From Alitta virens (Eukaryota > Annelida > Polychaeta > Phyllodocida > Nereididae): a DNA stretch of 64,000 nt. A program made the translations under genes and the position numbers. Positions 13,525 to 26,035 of the stretch are shown in pieces (within the stretch, counting starts at the first letter, position 1; the number at the start of each line of letters is the position of its first letter). The stretch spans positions 23,815,227 through 23,879,226 of the forward strand of contig OW028576.1 in the NCBI GenBank assembly GCA_932294295.1, read 5' to 3'. The notes below the pieces were generated by a model. It searched no databases. It was not told the origin of the DNA and saw only the letters and a program-made list of their open reading frames with translations.

Positions 13525-14750
13525 TTTCAATCTTTGAAGAACATAGTCTGAAAAAAGAATAAGAAAGACATACATTACTTTATATTATGACCTGGAATTA
13601 ATTTATTAAAACAGGTAAAAGTCCTATGTTTAATGATGCAACAAACATATCCATTAAAATTTGAATTTGAATAATCAGATAATGAGTATAGTATTACCAC
13701 ACAAGCACCATACTACACATGGACATCACAGCCTCAGCTGAAAGCTTAAATCTCCACAAGATCTGGAGCTCAGTGAGGATAACCGACATGGACTGTAAAC
13801 TTCATCAACACGGGTATGTAGAAAAGGACATTTCACCAAAGTAAATATGAATTAAATGTCCAGATAATTGAATGCGATCTGCACTGGGCTATCAAGAGAG
13901 AACAAAGAGATTATTTATAAACATACAATGTAGTCTAGTTGATTTTTATAGGTTATCACTTTTTTTAAAGTTTGATGAAAAATGTTTATTTATTAGTAAA
14001 TTATATACTAAATCAGATTTAATGTTTTTTACTTTGTTGTCGTGAATGCAATAGTTAAAATCAGGGAAAAATAAAGTTTTACAGAATTACAACAAAATAA
14101 TCTGATATGAGAAATTAATGTCTACATTAGATTCATAAATTGCACCATGCATAGACTTGGGTATATGTGCTTACATTATGTCATATATTTGTTAATTATA
14201 CCATGGTAGCTGTTAAAGGGGAAGTAACACCTTCACCACTTCACCTCTAAGAAGTTAGCTTGGATCCATAGATACACATCCACGTTATCCATAACTTGTA
14301 TATGTGCTGTGGTAATGTAATATCCTGCATTTATTAGCTCCATGTTGTAAACTGTGGAGGCAGACTTTCTCGGTGTTTTGCACTCGCTGGAAATACGTCA
14401 CTGTTGTCTAAGGTCTCAGCCAATGAGAGCCAAGTATTCTTGAGGCTCGGCATTGCAGTCCAACTGGTGTCAAAGACTGTCATCAGTTTCAGAAACCCTG
14501 TTAATATCTGTTAATTGCGCTTTAGTTTAGTGCATGTCACGGTTCTTAGTGTGAAGTAACTACTGAACATCTGAGTAGGCCTGTAGTCTAGACTATAGTA
14601 CTAAATGAATATTGAGTGATTTCGAGCAGTTCAGATTGTGTATTGGATTTTGTCATATGTATAAATAAAATGTAATGCACTGCCATGGATATTTTTGCTG
14701 TAATTTCACAGGCCTTGGGGTGGGGGGTTCTGACTCCATATCCCCCTAGC
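13525..14750. other. Region upstream of DSL gene 1
   Basis: AT-rich sequence 5' of the signal-peptide exon. No open frame of interest is seen. Promoter elements cannot be assigned with confidence. Confidence 0.3.
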
Positions 14751-14796
14751 TTCACTGGCGGATCCAGCCATGCCTCTACTGGAGGAGGGCTGTAGT

Positions 14797-16290
14797 ATAG
14801 TTCATACTGATTCCATACGCGTTTTTGGATCTAAAATCGACCAAATATTAAGCGAGTTATTTGTCTGAGAAGGCAGCTAGGTTGGCGGAGGCAAACAGTG
14901 GTGCTCCCGCACACGTCCGCGCCCGGACTGTATCAAACGCTGCTCAATTTAATATAAGTCCGATTTTCGTCAAATAAGACTGGATTTACATATTTACATA
15001 TCTGCATATCTATCTATCTATCTACATATCTATCTATCTACATATCTATGTATCTAACTATCTACATTAAAGAACAGCGATTAATGTTGGGGGCGTTAAA
15101 CTATTATATAAATTCTACACATTTCCCTGAACAATTCAGTCTTTATTCGACGAAAATCGGACTAATATTAGGGGAGCAGCAGCCTTTTAAATAGTATATA
15201 CAACCCCCAGCAGTATATTTTTATATAAGAAGAATATGAAGAATAAGAATAAACTATCATCTATCTATCTATCTGCATATTCTTTCGAGAATTTTGCAAA
15301 GTGTATCACCTTCTTTATACTGCCATTCATTTATAATATATATATAGCTTTTATTGACACTTTTTCATATCAGAAAAGATACATATGTCACATATCTACT
15401 CACTACGTCTATCTAAAACTACATCTACAGAATTATGATATACAAGTTCTCATTATTTTATACATACATAATATACAGCTTAACGTTCAAGGTCCCAGTT
15501 GCCACAATTTGATGTTTTCTGGACAGTATTAAGGCGAAATAATATATATAAGTACATTAAAGATAGCAAATAAAATCACAGATCAAATCACAAATACTAA
15601 TTACAATATCAATATTAGATTAAATTTTACAAATTGTGAATGACAATCAAGACAATGTCATATTACTGTGTCATCTTTGAACAATCCATGAAATGACAGG
15701 TCAAAGAACCCCAATTTAGGCAATTAGGCAATTGACACATGTGTTGAGCATTTGCTGTATTCTTTGTATCATTCAAAATGCTAATAGCAACTGACATAAC
15801 AGTCATGGCAGTTGGCAGAATGAGTAGAAATGAATTGCAATAAAGCTCATCCAAACAATGTATATATAATGGTCAAAAATATTGACCACACCATTCAAGT
15901 CATGACCATACACAGAGCACCTTGCCGCCGCCAGACTACCTGCCTTCTCAGACGAATATCTCGCTTAATATTTGGTTTATTTTCAATCTGAAAATCGGTG
16001 TGGAATTAGTATGAACTCTACTATAATTCAATATTTATTTGACGAAAATCGGACTAATATTATGGGAGCAGCAGCCTTTTAAAGTAGCGCTCAGCCCTAC
16101 CTGCATTGATACAGTCCGGGCGCGGACGTCTGCGAGAGCACCACTGTTTGCCTCCGCCAACCTAGCTGCCTTCTCAGACGAATATCTCACTTAATATTTG
16201 AATTATACTACAATACAGTCTTTATTTGACGAAAATCGGACTAATATTAGAGGAGCAGCGGCCTTTTAAAGTTTATACAACCCCCTACGC
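14797..16290. mobile_element. Foldback-type repeat, inverted arms
   Basis: A block beginning GTAGTATAGTTCATACTGAT at about 14797 runs through a GC-rich stretch at 14865-14935 and returns inverted at 16107-16175, about 70 bp with few mismatches. Additional inverted or partial copies lie at 15147-15215, 15905-16085 and 16230-16290. The shared boundary is GGGGAGCAGCAGCCTTTTAA. Long inverted arms with non-coding contents suggest a foldback or MITE-like DNA transposon, with nested copies. Frames on both strands at 16247-16490 are products of the inverted GC-rich arms, not genes. Confidence 0.6.
15003..15066 (+). repeat. (TATC)n microsatellite, imperfect
   Basis: Imperfect TATC tetranucleotide run with CATATC interruptions; a smaller ATCT run lies at 15257-15273. 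Confidence 0.8.
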
Positions 16291-17079
16291 TGATGATGCA
16301 TGTACAAAAAAAAGGTAGAACTCGGCGAGTTACCCGCACTCCTCGGCGAGTTACTCCTCGCACTCCTGAACAACCCGCCGGGTGTAGTACGAGTGAAATT
16401 ATAGCGCCGAGTAACCCGTCGACTTCGACGGCTACCGGCTCCAAATCTCACGGATTGGCAGTATTCCAATTTTATTCCCAGCAATAACATGTTCAGAAAT
16501 ATAGTGATGTCAAATATGAGCTTAATTTAATCATAAAGTGATGACATCTAGCATATTATGCCTATCATGATATTAAATAACTTTCATTTTGCTTTGGACA
16601 AAATAAAATGTCAAATATAGGTACTATTAGATAAGAGGCTTCAGATAATATAGAATCAGGGTTATTTGCCCATGCAGGGAGCAAATATGCATATACTCAT
16701 GATTACGAACTGGTAATTGCAATGCCAATCATGCTGTATCCCAAATTACAATTAACATCTTGTATGTTGTGCTCTCTGTCTTTGCCATTGATTAAAATTG
16801 CAATGAACAGTGTGCAGGATGATACATTGATTTGTATGTCTGATATGTATTCAGGACATAAGTGAAGTCACTAGCCTTGCGTGCCGTGTGCAATAATGAC
16901 GGCACCCATCGTTTCGGCGGATCGTATAAATTGTTCTTTTAATTGGCTGAAAACCCTACCAAACACGACTTTAATACATTTTCTTTAACTGCAATATATT
17001 GTATGTAATTGAACTTTTAAATTTAAAGTACAAATTTCCTTTAGTTCCCCTTTAACTGTTTCAAAATAGTCCTGGGCCT

Positions 17080-17385
17080 CCTCGTGGCAAGGGTGGCAAC
17101 ACTGTGATGAAGACCTCGAACCTGGTGGCAAACACAGGGCTATGATCAATGGACACTGTCAGATTTTGCTTGCTCTCCCTACACTAGGGGCTTCCTTCAC
17201 ATGGCTCTCCCTACCTTATAGTGCTCCAGAGTCCCTACAGCAACCTGACCCAAAACCTAGTGCTCCCCATAACTAGCTCTCCCCACCCTGAGCACACCAA
17301 GTGCTCCCTACACCTTGCTCCCCATAAACCTAGCTCTCTCCACACCTAGTGTTCCCCACACTTAGTTCTCCTTTCTACCTACACT
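17080..17385. repeat. Degenerate CT-rich short tandem repeat
   Basis: Loose repetition of a roughly 20-bp theme around AGTGCTCCCCA and CTAGCTCTCCC, ending near ACACTCTAAGAAATAAAGGT, which looks like the end of a transposon. No coding sequence. Confidence 0.4.
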
Positions 17386-18000
17386 CTAAGAAATAAAGGT
17401 ACAATGACTTTTTTAGAGCACCCATGGGTGCTGTGAACTCCTCGGGTGTTAAGCTCAGCTTCAGTCTAGAAAAATTGAGAAGGAGTGAGAATTTGAACTC
17501 TGGTAAACCATACAGAAATCAGCAATGCCAACCTTGTTCTATTTATAGTTTCTGCTATAAGGCCAGTAATGGATTGGCTTGGATTCAACACTGGCTCGGG
17601 AATACCATGGGCAAAACCTGCATGAGTTTAAATCCATTATATATAGTCCTGACTTGAATGAACTTTTAGGTTACATTTTGTCAAACATAACGAGGCTAAG
17701 CCTAAGCCACATCGCTATAACCTTTCCTATTAATCCCGAAAGATCAGCTGTTGAAGCAGTCAAAGGCTGCCGTGAAAGAGGTATTTTCTTATCAGTGCAT
17801 GGTGGCTTAAACTGTTGTAGATAATGAAACTATTGTTTTTTTTGTTTCTTTTTAAAAATCTCTACAAAACATACTGATCCTAATACTAAATAGCGCTGCA
17901 GTTGGCTGATGTCAATACATATATAATAAATACACCCGCTTACACCAGGAAGAATTTTAGAAAAGGACTTTTTATTCATGGCGAGAAAGAACGCGAGGAG

Positions 18001-19270
18001 CTATAAGCCTAGGTCTCACATAGCCGGTTTTGCCGTAGTGAACCCGTAGTATTACATAACGGTTATGCAAGAGGCTTTTTCGCCGGGTTGGCGATGGATT
18101 CTGGCGGCAAAAAGGGGCAGGGCATCATCCGACGAGTGACTCGACAGGGTTATACGGGTGACTCTACGGGTTCTACGGGTGATTCGACGGGTTCTAAAGG
18201 TGACTCAGCGGGTACGGCCAATTAGTGGACGAATTCCACGAGAGTTTGATGGCTTCCAGGAGTAACTCGCCGAGTTGGATTGAAAATATATTAGGGGAGC
18301 AGCAGCCTTTTAAAGTATATACAACCCCCCTCCCTGCCTATGCTCCTACAACTCGGCCGGTTACTCCTGGAAGCCGTTGAGTTACTCCTACTACCGATCG
18401 GCTTACTCCCAATAAACAGCCGGTTTTACTACGGGTGATTCAACAGGTTCTAAAGGTGACTCAGCGGGTAGGCCAATTAGTGGACGAATTCCACGAGAGT
18501 TTGATGGCTTCCAGGAGTAACTCGCCGAGTTGTAGGAGTGACTCGCAGAGTTGTACGATAGACTAGCCAGTTTCTTATTTTTAGAAGAAGTTTAAAGCAA
18601 GGTAGCTACGACAGCGCCGGGAAAGTCGGCGAGTCACCCATAGAACCCGGCGAGTCACTCGTCGAATGATATTTTGTACATGCAGCTGTGGAGGGGGGTT
18701 GTATATACTTTAAAAGGCTGCTGCTCCCCTAATATTAGCCCAATTTTTGTCAAATAAAGACTGGATTGTAGTATAGTTCATACTGATTCCATACGTAGTT
18801 TTGGATTGAAAATATATTAGGGGAGCAGCAGCCTTTTAAAGTATATACAACCCCCCTCCCTGCCTATGCTCCTACAACTCGGCCGGTTACTCCTGGAAGC
18901 CGTTGAGTTACTCCTACTACCCGGCTTACTCCCAATAAACAGCCGGTTTTACTACGGGTAAAATTAGGGACGGATAACTCGCCGACTTCAACGGGTAATC
19001 CGCCCACTTCGTCGGGTAATCCGCTGACTTTTGACAGTTTTTAGACACCCGGGAGTTTGCCACGGGTATGCCATGCAAGCATGGCATGCAAGCATGGCAT
19101 ACCCGGCTACCGGCTGCGAAAACTCCCGGATTGGCCAAGAGTCCCAGGAGTCACTTGACGGGTATCGGCGGGTAGTCGTCGGGTTTGAGACAGGTAGCGC
19201 GTTGCATAACCGTTACGTAATACTATGGGTTCACTACGGCAGAACTGGCTATGTGAGATGGGGGCTATAG
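18001..19270. mobile_element. Foldback DNA transposon with ~70-bp terminal inverted repeats
   Basis: The left end (18001-18070) and right end (19201-19270) are inverted copies: both contain TCTCACATAGCC, then TGCCGTAGTGAACCC, then TAACGGTTATGCAA read inward, with a few substitutions. The interior is GC-richer than its surroundings and filled with short near-palindromes of the form ACTCGSCGAGT and GGGTGACTC. It also holds a direct duplication of about 150 bp (18290-18430 and 18810-18960) and inverted copies of the 15-kb repeat boundary. No transposase frame is seen, so it is non-autonomous. Confidence 0.7.
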
Positions 19271-19289
19271 TACTGCACTTCCGCTTCAC

Positions 19290-22200
19290 TACCCTGTAAA
19301 CTGAAGCAATGCTGATAACGCCCAGATCCAGGGTGATGTCAATTGATGAAAAATCTCTTGTACAAGTTATCTGGCTGTTAATTTTTTATCTTTATCCAAA
19401 AAACTCTTGTAATTGTATTATTAAAGTAGTCTTTTCTCTCTGGACAAAAGCATTTCATGTGATTGCTAAGCAATTATATTTGCAATTATGTTGGTAAAAC
19501 GAAGTTGGGAACTGTGTTGTAAAAAGAGAATAAAATTGCAAACATAGGGATAAATCTACTTGGTCAGTCTTATGCAACAAGGGGGTACTTAATTGACTTT
19601 TTCTGTAATTTCAATATGTATACCAGCCCAAATGATGCCATTGGGTCTGCCATGAAAGGGGAACCAAAAATTATTTTAAGCTGGATAGTGCTAAACCCTA
19701 TGTACATGAGCCTTGAAGTTTTAAACATTTTAAATATTTTCATATATATTTTAACTTACCGCATTTAGTTACAGTTACACATATCATAAAAATGATGCCA
19801 CCATTAGGTTTCTCTATAAAGGGCTACAAAGTGAGTACCAACATCGGGTGTCTGAAGCTAGATTTGTAACTCATCAAGCTCCTTATTAAAGGGGTTTATC
19901 ACAGAAATATGGAAAAATGATCACTTTTCAGTGTGAGACACATCCCCTTTGTTATTTGTATTCCAACTTGTATTACCAGAGACATTCTGGTATTACAATT
20001 GAAACCTTAAATGCGTAATAATTTGGGAAGAAAGAATTCTTTCTGTCTATAATCGTATTATATGCTCAGCCAAACTGTCCGAAAATCTGCATTATCTCTA
20101 TTTCATTCCATGGGCATGGAATATACTGTATTTGCGGGATTATCCACTATAGCTATATATAGGATGAAACTAATATTGGTAACATCCTAATTGGACCTTT
20201 AACCACAGCCATGTCTGAACTGCCTTTTTTTTGTATTCCTTGATCATGAAAACATAATTGTCGACACTAAATTCATTGTATCATCTGTCATAGTTTAGGA
20301 GATGCATGTTATTAATAGCAGCCCTAATTGGTATGATGGAAAGTGATTCTGGGGTGTACTCAATTGATAACTAATAACATTTGATAGTCCCACATGCACT
20401 TTTAATTACTGAAACGTAGCCAAATTGAGCCAAAATAATGGCAATTTTTACATGAAACTTAAGGCTCGTAGGACCCTTCACCTAAGCATGGGGACCGTAT
20501 AATGAAAAATTTAAAATCAGCTTGTTAATAGCACGATTAAAAACCCTGTATTAAAAAAAAAAATCAAGAATTGACCTGTTGCTTGCTTTGAACACAAAAT
20601 ACATAATTTTCCTGAATTATTAACAGTCCAATGACAAAGCTTAAAGATTCAAATATAAAAGAATACAACTACTTCCACAAGGCCTAAGTATTATATGCTT
20701 GATGTGCAAATCACCATCTGAAGTCTAATTTCAAATAGAAAACAATCATGGATAAACATAATATTGACTTTTGACTCAAATCACCAAAATACTGATGTGA
20801 CAAACGAAATATGGATGGATTGGCCACAAAACTCTTAACAAATATATTTCATTTACCTAGTTTAAATGTGCGTCAAAATAAAACAAACCACGTACCTATG
20901 TAGGCATGGCATACATTAGGTTTTTTCATATGATATAATATTATGATCAAGTGGCATATTTTGATCTGGTATACGTGTAAAATTGGTATTATGTTCTGGA
21001 GCAAGTGGACTTCAAGTTAGTGAAAACCAGCCAAGGAGTCCTACTAGGTGCTATTGTTGGATGAATACTTTTTCTTTTCCTTTTCCTTAGCAGATATGTC
21101 TGAATACATGGACCACACTTGAGGATTGATAATTAATCATAACAAATAATTGCTGGTATCATCTGTAGTAATGGAGACCTAGATATCACCCATAATCAAG
21201 CACAGCTTTTGTCATTAGCATATAATATCAGCTAAATTAATTTGGATGCAGGATGCACAATATGATTTCAATATGAATATGCAAAGTCCATAGAGCAATT
21301 GTTTAATACCTAGATGCATGTGTAGCGCCATACTGAAACTTTTGCATAGGGCGTTGAGGAAACTGAATGTCAAAATGGGTTTTCTGGGGGATGTAGTGTT
21401 TTAGCAATATGTCTTAAGTGGTAGCCTCACATTGTGTCATGATTAAAATAACACACAAAACTTTAGAAAAAAAATTATTGCATATACGAAATTATATCTT
21501 GGAAATGGCTCAGATAGCATACAAAATCTGGCCAGCATGATTTCAATATCAAATTCGCCAGCATTGCGACAATATTTATGCAATTTTTTATGCTATCTAG
21601 AGTGTTTTTCCTGTTAGTTTGACATCATCAAATATATAATAATTGAATAAATACTATCAATGGCTGAATGATTTGGTGACATAAAGTACAATTTTTACAG
21701 TAAGCAAGAATGTGTAAATTATACTTTGAAATTAATTTATTTGATTACTGTATCACAATACACATTAGAAAGTTTAAGTGGAAAAAGTAAAAGAGGAGTA
21801 GTGTGCTTTAATTCATTAAGTAATATCATTACCTATAACTGTACGTTTACAACTCTGGAAAAAGATTAAAGAAATATTTTCTAAATGAGAACAATTCATA
21901 GCAACTGAACTTGCTACATAAAAAATGAACTTACTTAAATTGGAACTAATTTCAGGACCATACGCAAGTAATTTTATGTATTCTATATAATTTTATTAAT
22001 TTTTTTTTATCTTATAACTTTTTTTTATTTATGCAAATATGCCACCAGGTTTCAGGCCAAACTTTAACCATATAATTTCTTTTTTTTATTTTAATAATGG
22101 TACCTTTTTTAAATTTTCGTTGGTTGCAATAAAATACTTGAACTCAAACTTAAACTACAGATATGTCCTACAAATGCAAGTTATTAATACTGAATGTCTT

Positions 22201-22372
22201 TCAGATGAGGCGTTAAGTTGGTGGTCCCTTGTACTCAGACTCTATGGTGAGGGAAGTACAAGATCCCATCCATGGGGTAAATGTATAACATGGGTGGAAT
22301 CCTCCTCTTTCTCACCGCATCAATCAACCCTTGATAACGAAAAAAACTAGCCTTAGAGGGCTGCACTTTCCA

Positions 22373-22417
<45 letters not shown>

Positions 22418-24800
22418 GTGTGTCATTGCATTTAGTACTGCTTTTCCCTGAGGACACTAGCAGGCAATGTCTTTGGGGCACACTGACGTATGTTAAGCTA
22501 ATTTTTGTTTTCCTATTAGAAAATGTATAATTCAATTGAAGGTGTTAAAGTCATATAACAGATGAGCAACTTATATGCTGATATGAGCACAATGACCTCT
22601 TCATGTAGATATAATTTATTAATGATGCCCATCTTTGTAATTATCTCTGCATTTAGTAAGTTTACATAAATATACTTCTTGAGAAAGCAATGTCATATAC
22701 TTCATGAAATATACCAAAAGAAAGCACAAACTTACCTCAAAATGCACAGTTTCTCTTCACATGCATCATGTAGTCATCTGCATTATGCAAGTGACTATTA
22801 CATGACTTTTACATCCTGTATAACTGAACTGTTAGATAGCCGTGTTGAGATCCATGTCACTTCTCTGAAATATTGTGATATGTATGTCAATATAATTTTA
22901 TCCACACAAATAATCCAATGATTAAGTTATCTTCCTGGTTCATTGTCATTATAAATCAACTAATTTTCAGTATTAATATACTTTGCTCGAACCGGACACA
23001 TTGTCATGGAGTCAAGAGTTGGAGTGAAAACTCTTTTTCTCACACAAAATTGCTAGTTTTATTTTTTTCTGGTCATTATTTCCCTTAGAAAAAGCATTGG
23101 ATTGACCAATGTGCCATGCTTTATCCCCCAATTTTATCGGCCACTTCATAGTTTGCAGCAATCAATGTCACACTGTCCCAAAGAGAGGCAGTGGCCTCTT
23201 TTTCGTTCCTGCTAGGGAACCTCTTTAGAAACCATGCACCCAAATGGAAACCGGTAGCTGTATCAATGAAATTCCTATCTAATTAGACAGCATTTAGCTG
23301 GTTCTTTTTTCTCCATGAAAATATGATGAGTCTAAGTTAATTAACATACAAATTAAGAGACAAAATAGCATTTAAAATTGATGAAAATATGTTTTCTTTA
23401 AACTGTCATAACTTTAGAGGGTTAGTTATGGCGAATTTGTCAAGACAGTAAATATGGTTCCTGTTTCTGGTAATATTGCAACAAATTAGAAAAGCAGCGT
23501 AAAATGAAATACTTTTTATGTGTCTGAATACCTTTGGTCAAGGTTACCATACTGTTACTGTTTGCCTAAAGACAAAATAACTTTGTGTGGTGCAACCGAA
23601 CCAATTTTCAACTGGAAGGCACTCTCAGCAAATGTATCATACAGACATTGTAATGTTCGGTTTGTTGTCTTTGTAGAACACATAAAAGAAAACAAAAAAC
23701 AAAAAAAATTGAATACTTAGATTTACTTAGATTACTTTATTACAATATATAAAGATAAATCTATGCGTGCCGCTAGCAGGAAGGCAATGCTAATATATTC
23801 TTGATTAGTTAGAATATACATGGTTTAATATGACAAAAATAAATATTAAATATCAGTTTTTTTGTCAAAATCACATGTTATCATGAGGGTGCTGCTACCT
23901 GGTAAGCACGGACCATGAAAGTATGCTACACCTATTGGATGACATTTAAAAATGTTTTAAGGCCGAAACCCAGGATACCGAAGTGTTTTTTCACAATATT
24001 TTTTAATATCAAATAAAATAAATACTAATAAAATTAAGGATATTGAAAAAGTAAACATGTGCCCGTGGTTTATTGTGTTTCTTGGTAGAGAAAATAATCT
24101 AAAATTATTTTTCTGCTTATAAATCATGCACATAGTTTCAAATTTTGGCAATACAACATATATTCCTTGCATTATTACAAGAGACATTTTTCACATTGTT
24201 GCATGTAACATTCCATTGAAGAGCCAAAAACTATTGCAAACTTGCAGAAGGTATTTTCTCTGGCATGTGTTTGATACGTATGATTATTGAATGATTTAGA
24301 CTATTCACTCAGAAAATATTTACAAAAAAATCATATTTGCATTATAACTTCAGACACACTGTAGTTATCATTCTCAATGTTTAAATTCTGACCCTCGATG
24401 TAACCATTGAAAACCACAACTCTGTTATCATCCACAACTTTGCTGCTGGTCTCAGTAAGAAATTATTTGAAAAATATCTAATCATATCTTGAAATACTAA
24501 GTTTTGGTTGGAAAAATTCAGTAACAACATTAACACAGACACTGTTGGCAGATATAGTCCAATACGAAATACTGTTTTCCGAAAATGATTTCCTTACTGC
24601 TCATATTGCTGAAGAAAAATTACCTATCATATTTAAATATATACCTGAGAATCTGATATGACATCCAGTCATCTTATCTTAAATTTCTTCTGCATTACAA
24701 CAAGCACCAGCTGTCAGTTTGTGAATAATTCATAATGCGACAAAATTATTGAACCTCATTTCTTCATTTATGCCAAAGAATCTGAACCACCCTTGACCAT
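19290..24800. other. Gene-poor AT-rich stretch
   Basis: Only short frames without domain features, a (TATC)n tract at 22372-22417, and poorly defined dispersed repeats. I see no supported gene. Confidence 0.4.
22372..22417 (+). repeat. (ATCT)n microsatellite
   Basis: About eleven uninterrupted ATCT units. Confidence 0.95.
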
Positions 24801-24803
24801 CTA

Positions 24804-25043
24804 CTACTTATAATGGATTTCAATGTTAACGTAACTAGCATTAACATTTGATTTTTCACAATTGCCACGAGCAGTTGTTTTTCTCTCTGCATTGTTTTGC
24901 GTCACTTTTCTTTGCAACATGTCACAATTTGTTTTATCCAGTGCTGGAAGGAATTCTAAATAAATCCGCTCCTTTTCCTGTCTTGGCTTGGTATTCTCAT
25001 CATCAGTGCCTTTGATTGTAGTTTTCTTTGCTAGTTGTTCCAT
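24804..25043 (-). pseudogene. Tail exon B-like copy (decayed DSL-gene relative)
   Basis: The minus-strand frame carries KERIYLEFLPALDKTN, clearly related to KKERHVYLEVLQIVNIT of gene 2 tail exon B (30647-31091), with about ten similar lysine-rich residues in front. It ends sooner, after a YVNI motif (YxNx, the known GRB2-SH2 type) and IHYK. In gene 2 the matching exon starts with an acceptor in phase 2. Here I find no AG in the right phase before the upstream stop, so this copy is probably not spliced in. It lies just 3' of a tail A copy (25410-25551), the same order as in gene 2. Confidence 0.55.
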
Positions 25044-25409
25044 TTTCTTTTTTCATTTTGTTCTTTTAGCATGTCCGGGAATTTCCATTGCCCAAGGTTC
25101 CTGTATTAATCATGACAATGAAATGTTAATTCAGTGTAATGATATAAAAGTCAAAATTAAATAAATATTGTGGAATTATTGGATGCTTTTTATAATAAAA
25201 TATAAGCAGGCGTAAGTATATTCAATTCAGTGCAAAAACTTTTATTGATCATGTATCTATTCCAAATTGAAAGAGAATCATGATTTCAACAGCGGCTGTC
25301 TGATGGAACATGTATTGCTGAATGGAAGTGTATGATGTTTGCAGATGTCAATTTGGTTAAATTATGTCTTTGTGATGTCAATTAATTGTCAATCAACCAT
25401 ATGATAGCC

Positions 25410-25551
25410 TTATTTTGGTACAAGATAGCCATCATTTTCTCCTGCAACATTAGCGCCTTCTTGCTGATTAATTTTGTCTGGCATTTGCGCAAGTGTGCTA
25501 AAGGTCATTTCTGTCCGTGTTATGGGCCCAAGCCCTATATCTTGCGCTTTT
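25410..25551 (-). pseudogene. Tail exon A-like copy, ends GYLVPK
   Basis: The acceptor ATTACAG at 25553-25552 is followed by one base and an open frame starting KAQDIGLG and ending GENDGYLVPK then TAA. Gene 2 tail exon A (31275-31416) has the same length (142 bp), the same entry phase, NRQDADQG at the start and EENDGYLAPK then TAG at the end. The final YLVP is an SH2-type motif: YxxP is the known Crk-class site, and YLVP/YLIP occurs in ErbB receptor tails. The exon itself has intact signals. I call it a pseudogene only because no ectodomain exons lie upstream in the window; it could also be a distant alternative last exon of gene 2. Confidence 0.5.
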
Positions 25552-25726
25552 CTGTAATGCAAATAATTATTACAAAAGGAATACAATTGATTTGTTCTAA
25601 CTGTTCTAACATTGATATTTGCAGAACTTACATTATAAATTTGTACCATATAATGATGGTTATTCATAATTGTACTACAGTAATTATAGCATAAATTGAA
25701 TAATCTAAAATATCTATTGATTTAAG

Positions 25727-25785
25727 ACATTTGTTACATATTACATGACCAGGCTCAATATCTTGCACATTTCTGTAACGCACTT
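25727..25785 (-). pseudogene. Truncated third copy of tail exon A
   Basis: An acceptor-like GCGTTACAG is followed by AAATGTGCAAGATATTGAGC, reading NVQDIEPGH. That aligns with the first residues of both other tail A exons (NRQDADQG, KAQDIGLG). The similarity then stops, so this is a partial tandem duplicate about 230 bp from the full copy. Confidence 0.45.
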
Positions 25786-25848
25786 AAGTATTACAGCTCA
25801 TAATTTCAAAATTGAGAATTTGATGAGATATTAGATTAGATTAGCATG

Positions 25849-26035
25849 CTGCTGCTCCCCTAATATTAGTCCGATTTCCGTCAAAAAAGACTGAATTGTA
25901 GTATAGTTCATACTGATTCCATGCGTGTTTTTGTATCGAAAATAGACCAAATATCAAGATACTTGTCTGAGAAGGCAGGTAGGCTGGCGGAAGCAAACAG
26001 GGTAGCTCCCGCAAACGTCCGCGCCCGGATTGTAA
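25849..26035 (-). repeat. Copy of the 15-kb foldback repeat boundary
   Basis: GCTGCTGCTCCCCTAATATT, then GTAGTATAGTTCATACTGAT, then a GC-rich block ending CGTCCGCGCCCGGA match the arms at 14.8-16.3 kb in order. It abuts the 3' end of the hAT remnant and may have been inserted there. Confidence 0.65.

Noticed and set aside
16247..16490. Overlapping frames on both strands with Arg/Thr-rich products
   Set aside because: They arise from inverted GC-rich repeat words (ACTCGGCGAGT), not from coding selection.
17424..17824. Two overlapping plus-strand frames of about 80 codons
   Set aside because: No domain, no splice support and located between repeat elements.
15003..22417. CRISPR-like array
   Set aside because: The repeats here are simple microsatellites and transposon copies without spacer regularity; the genome is eukaryotic.
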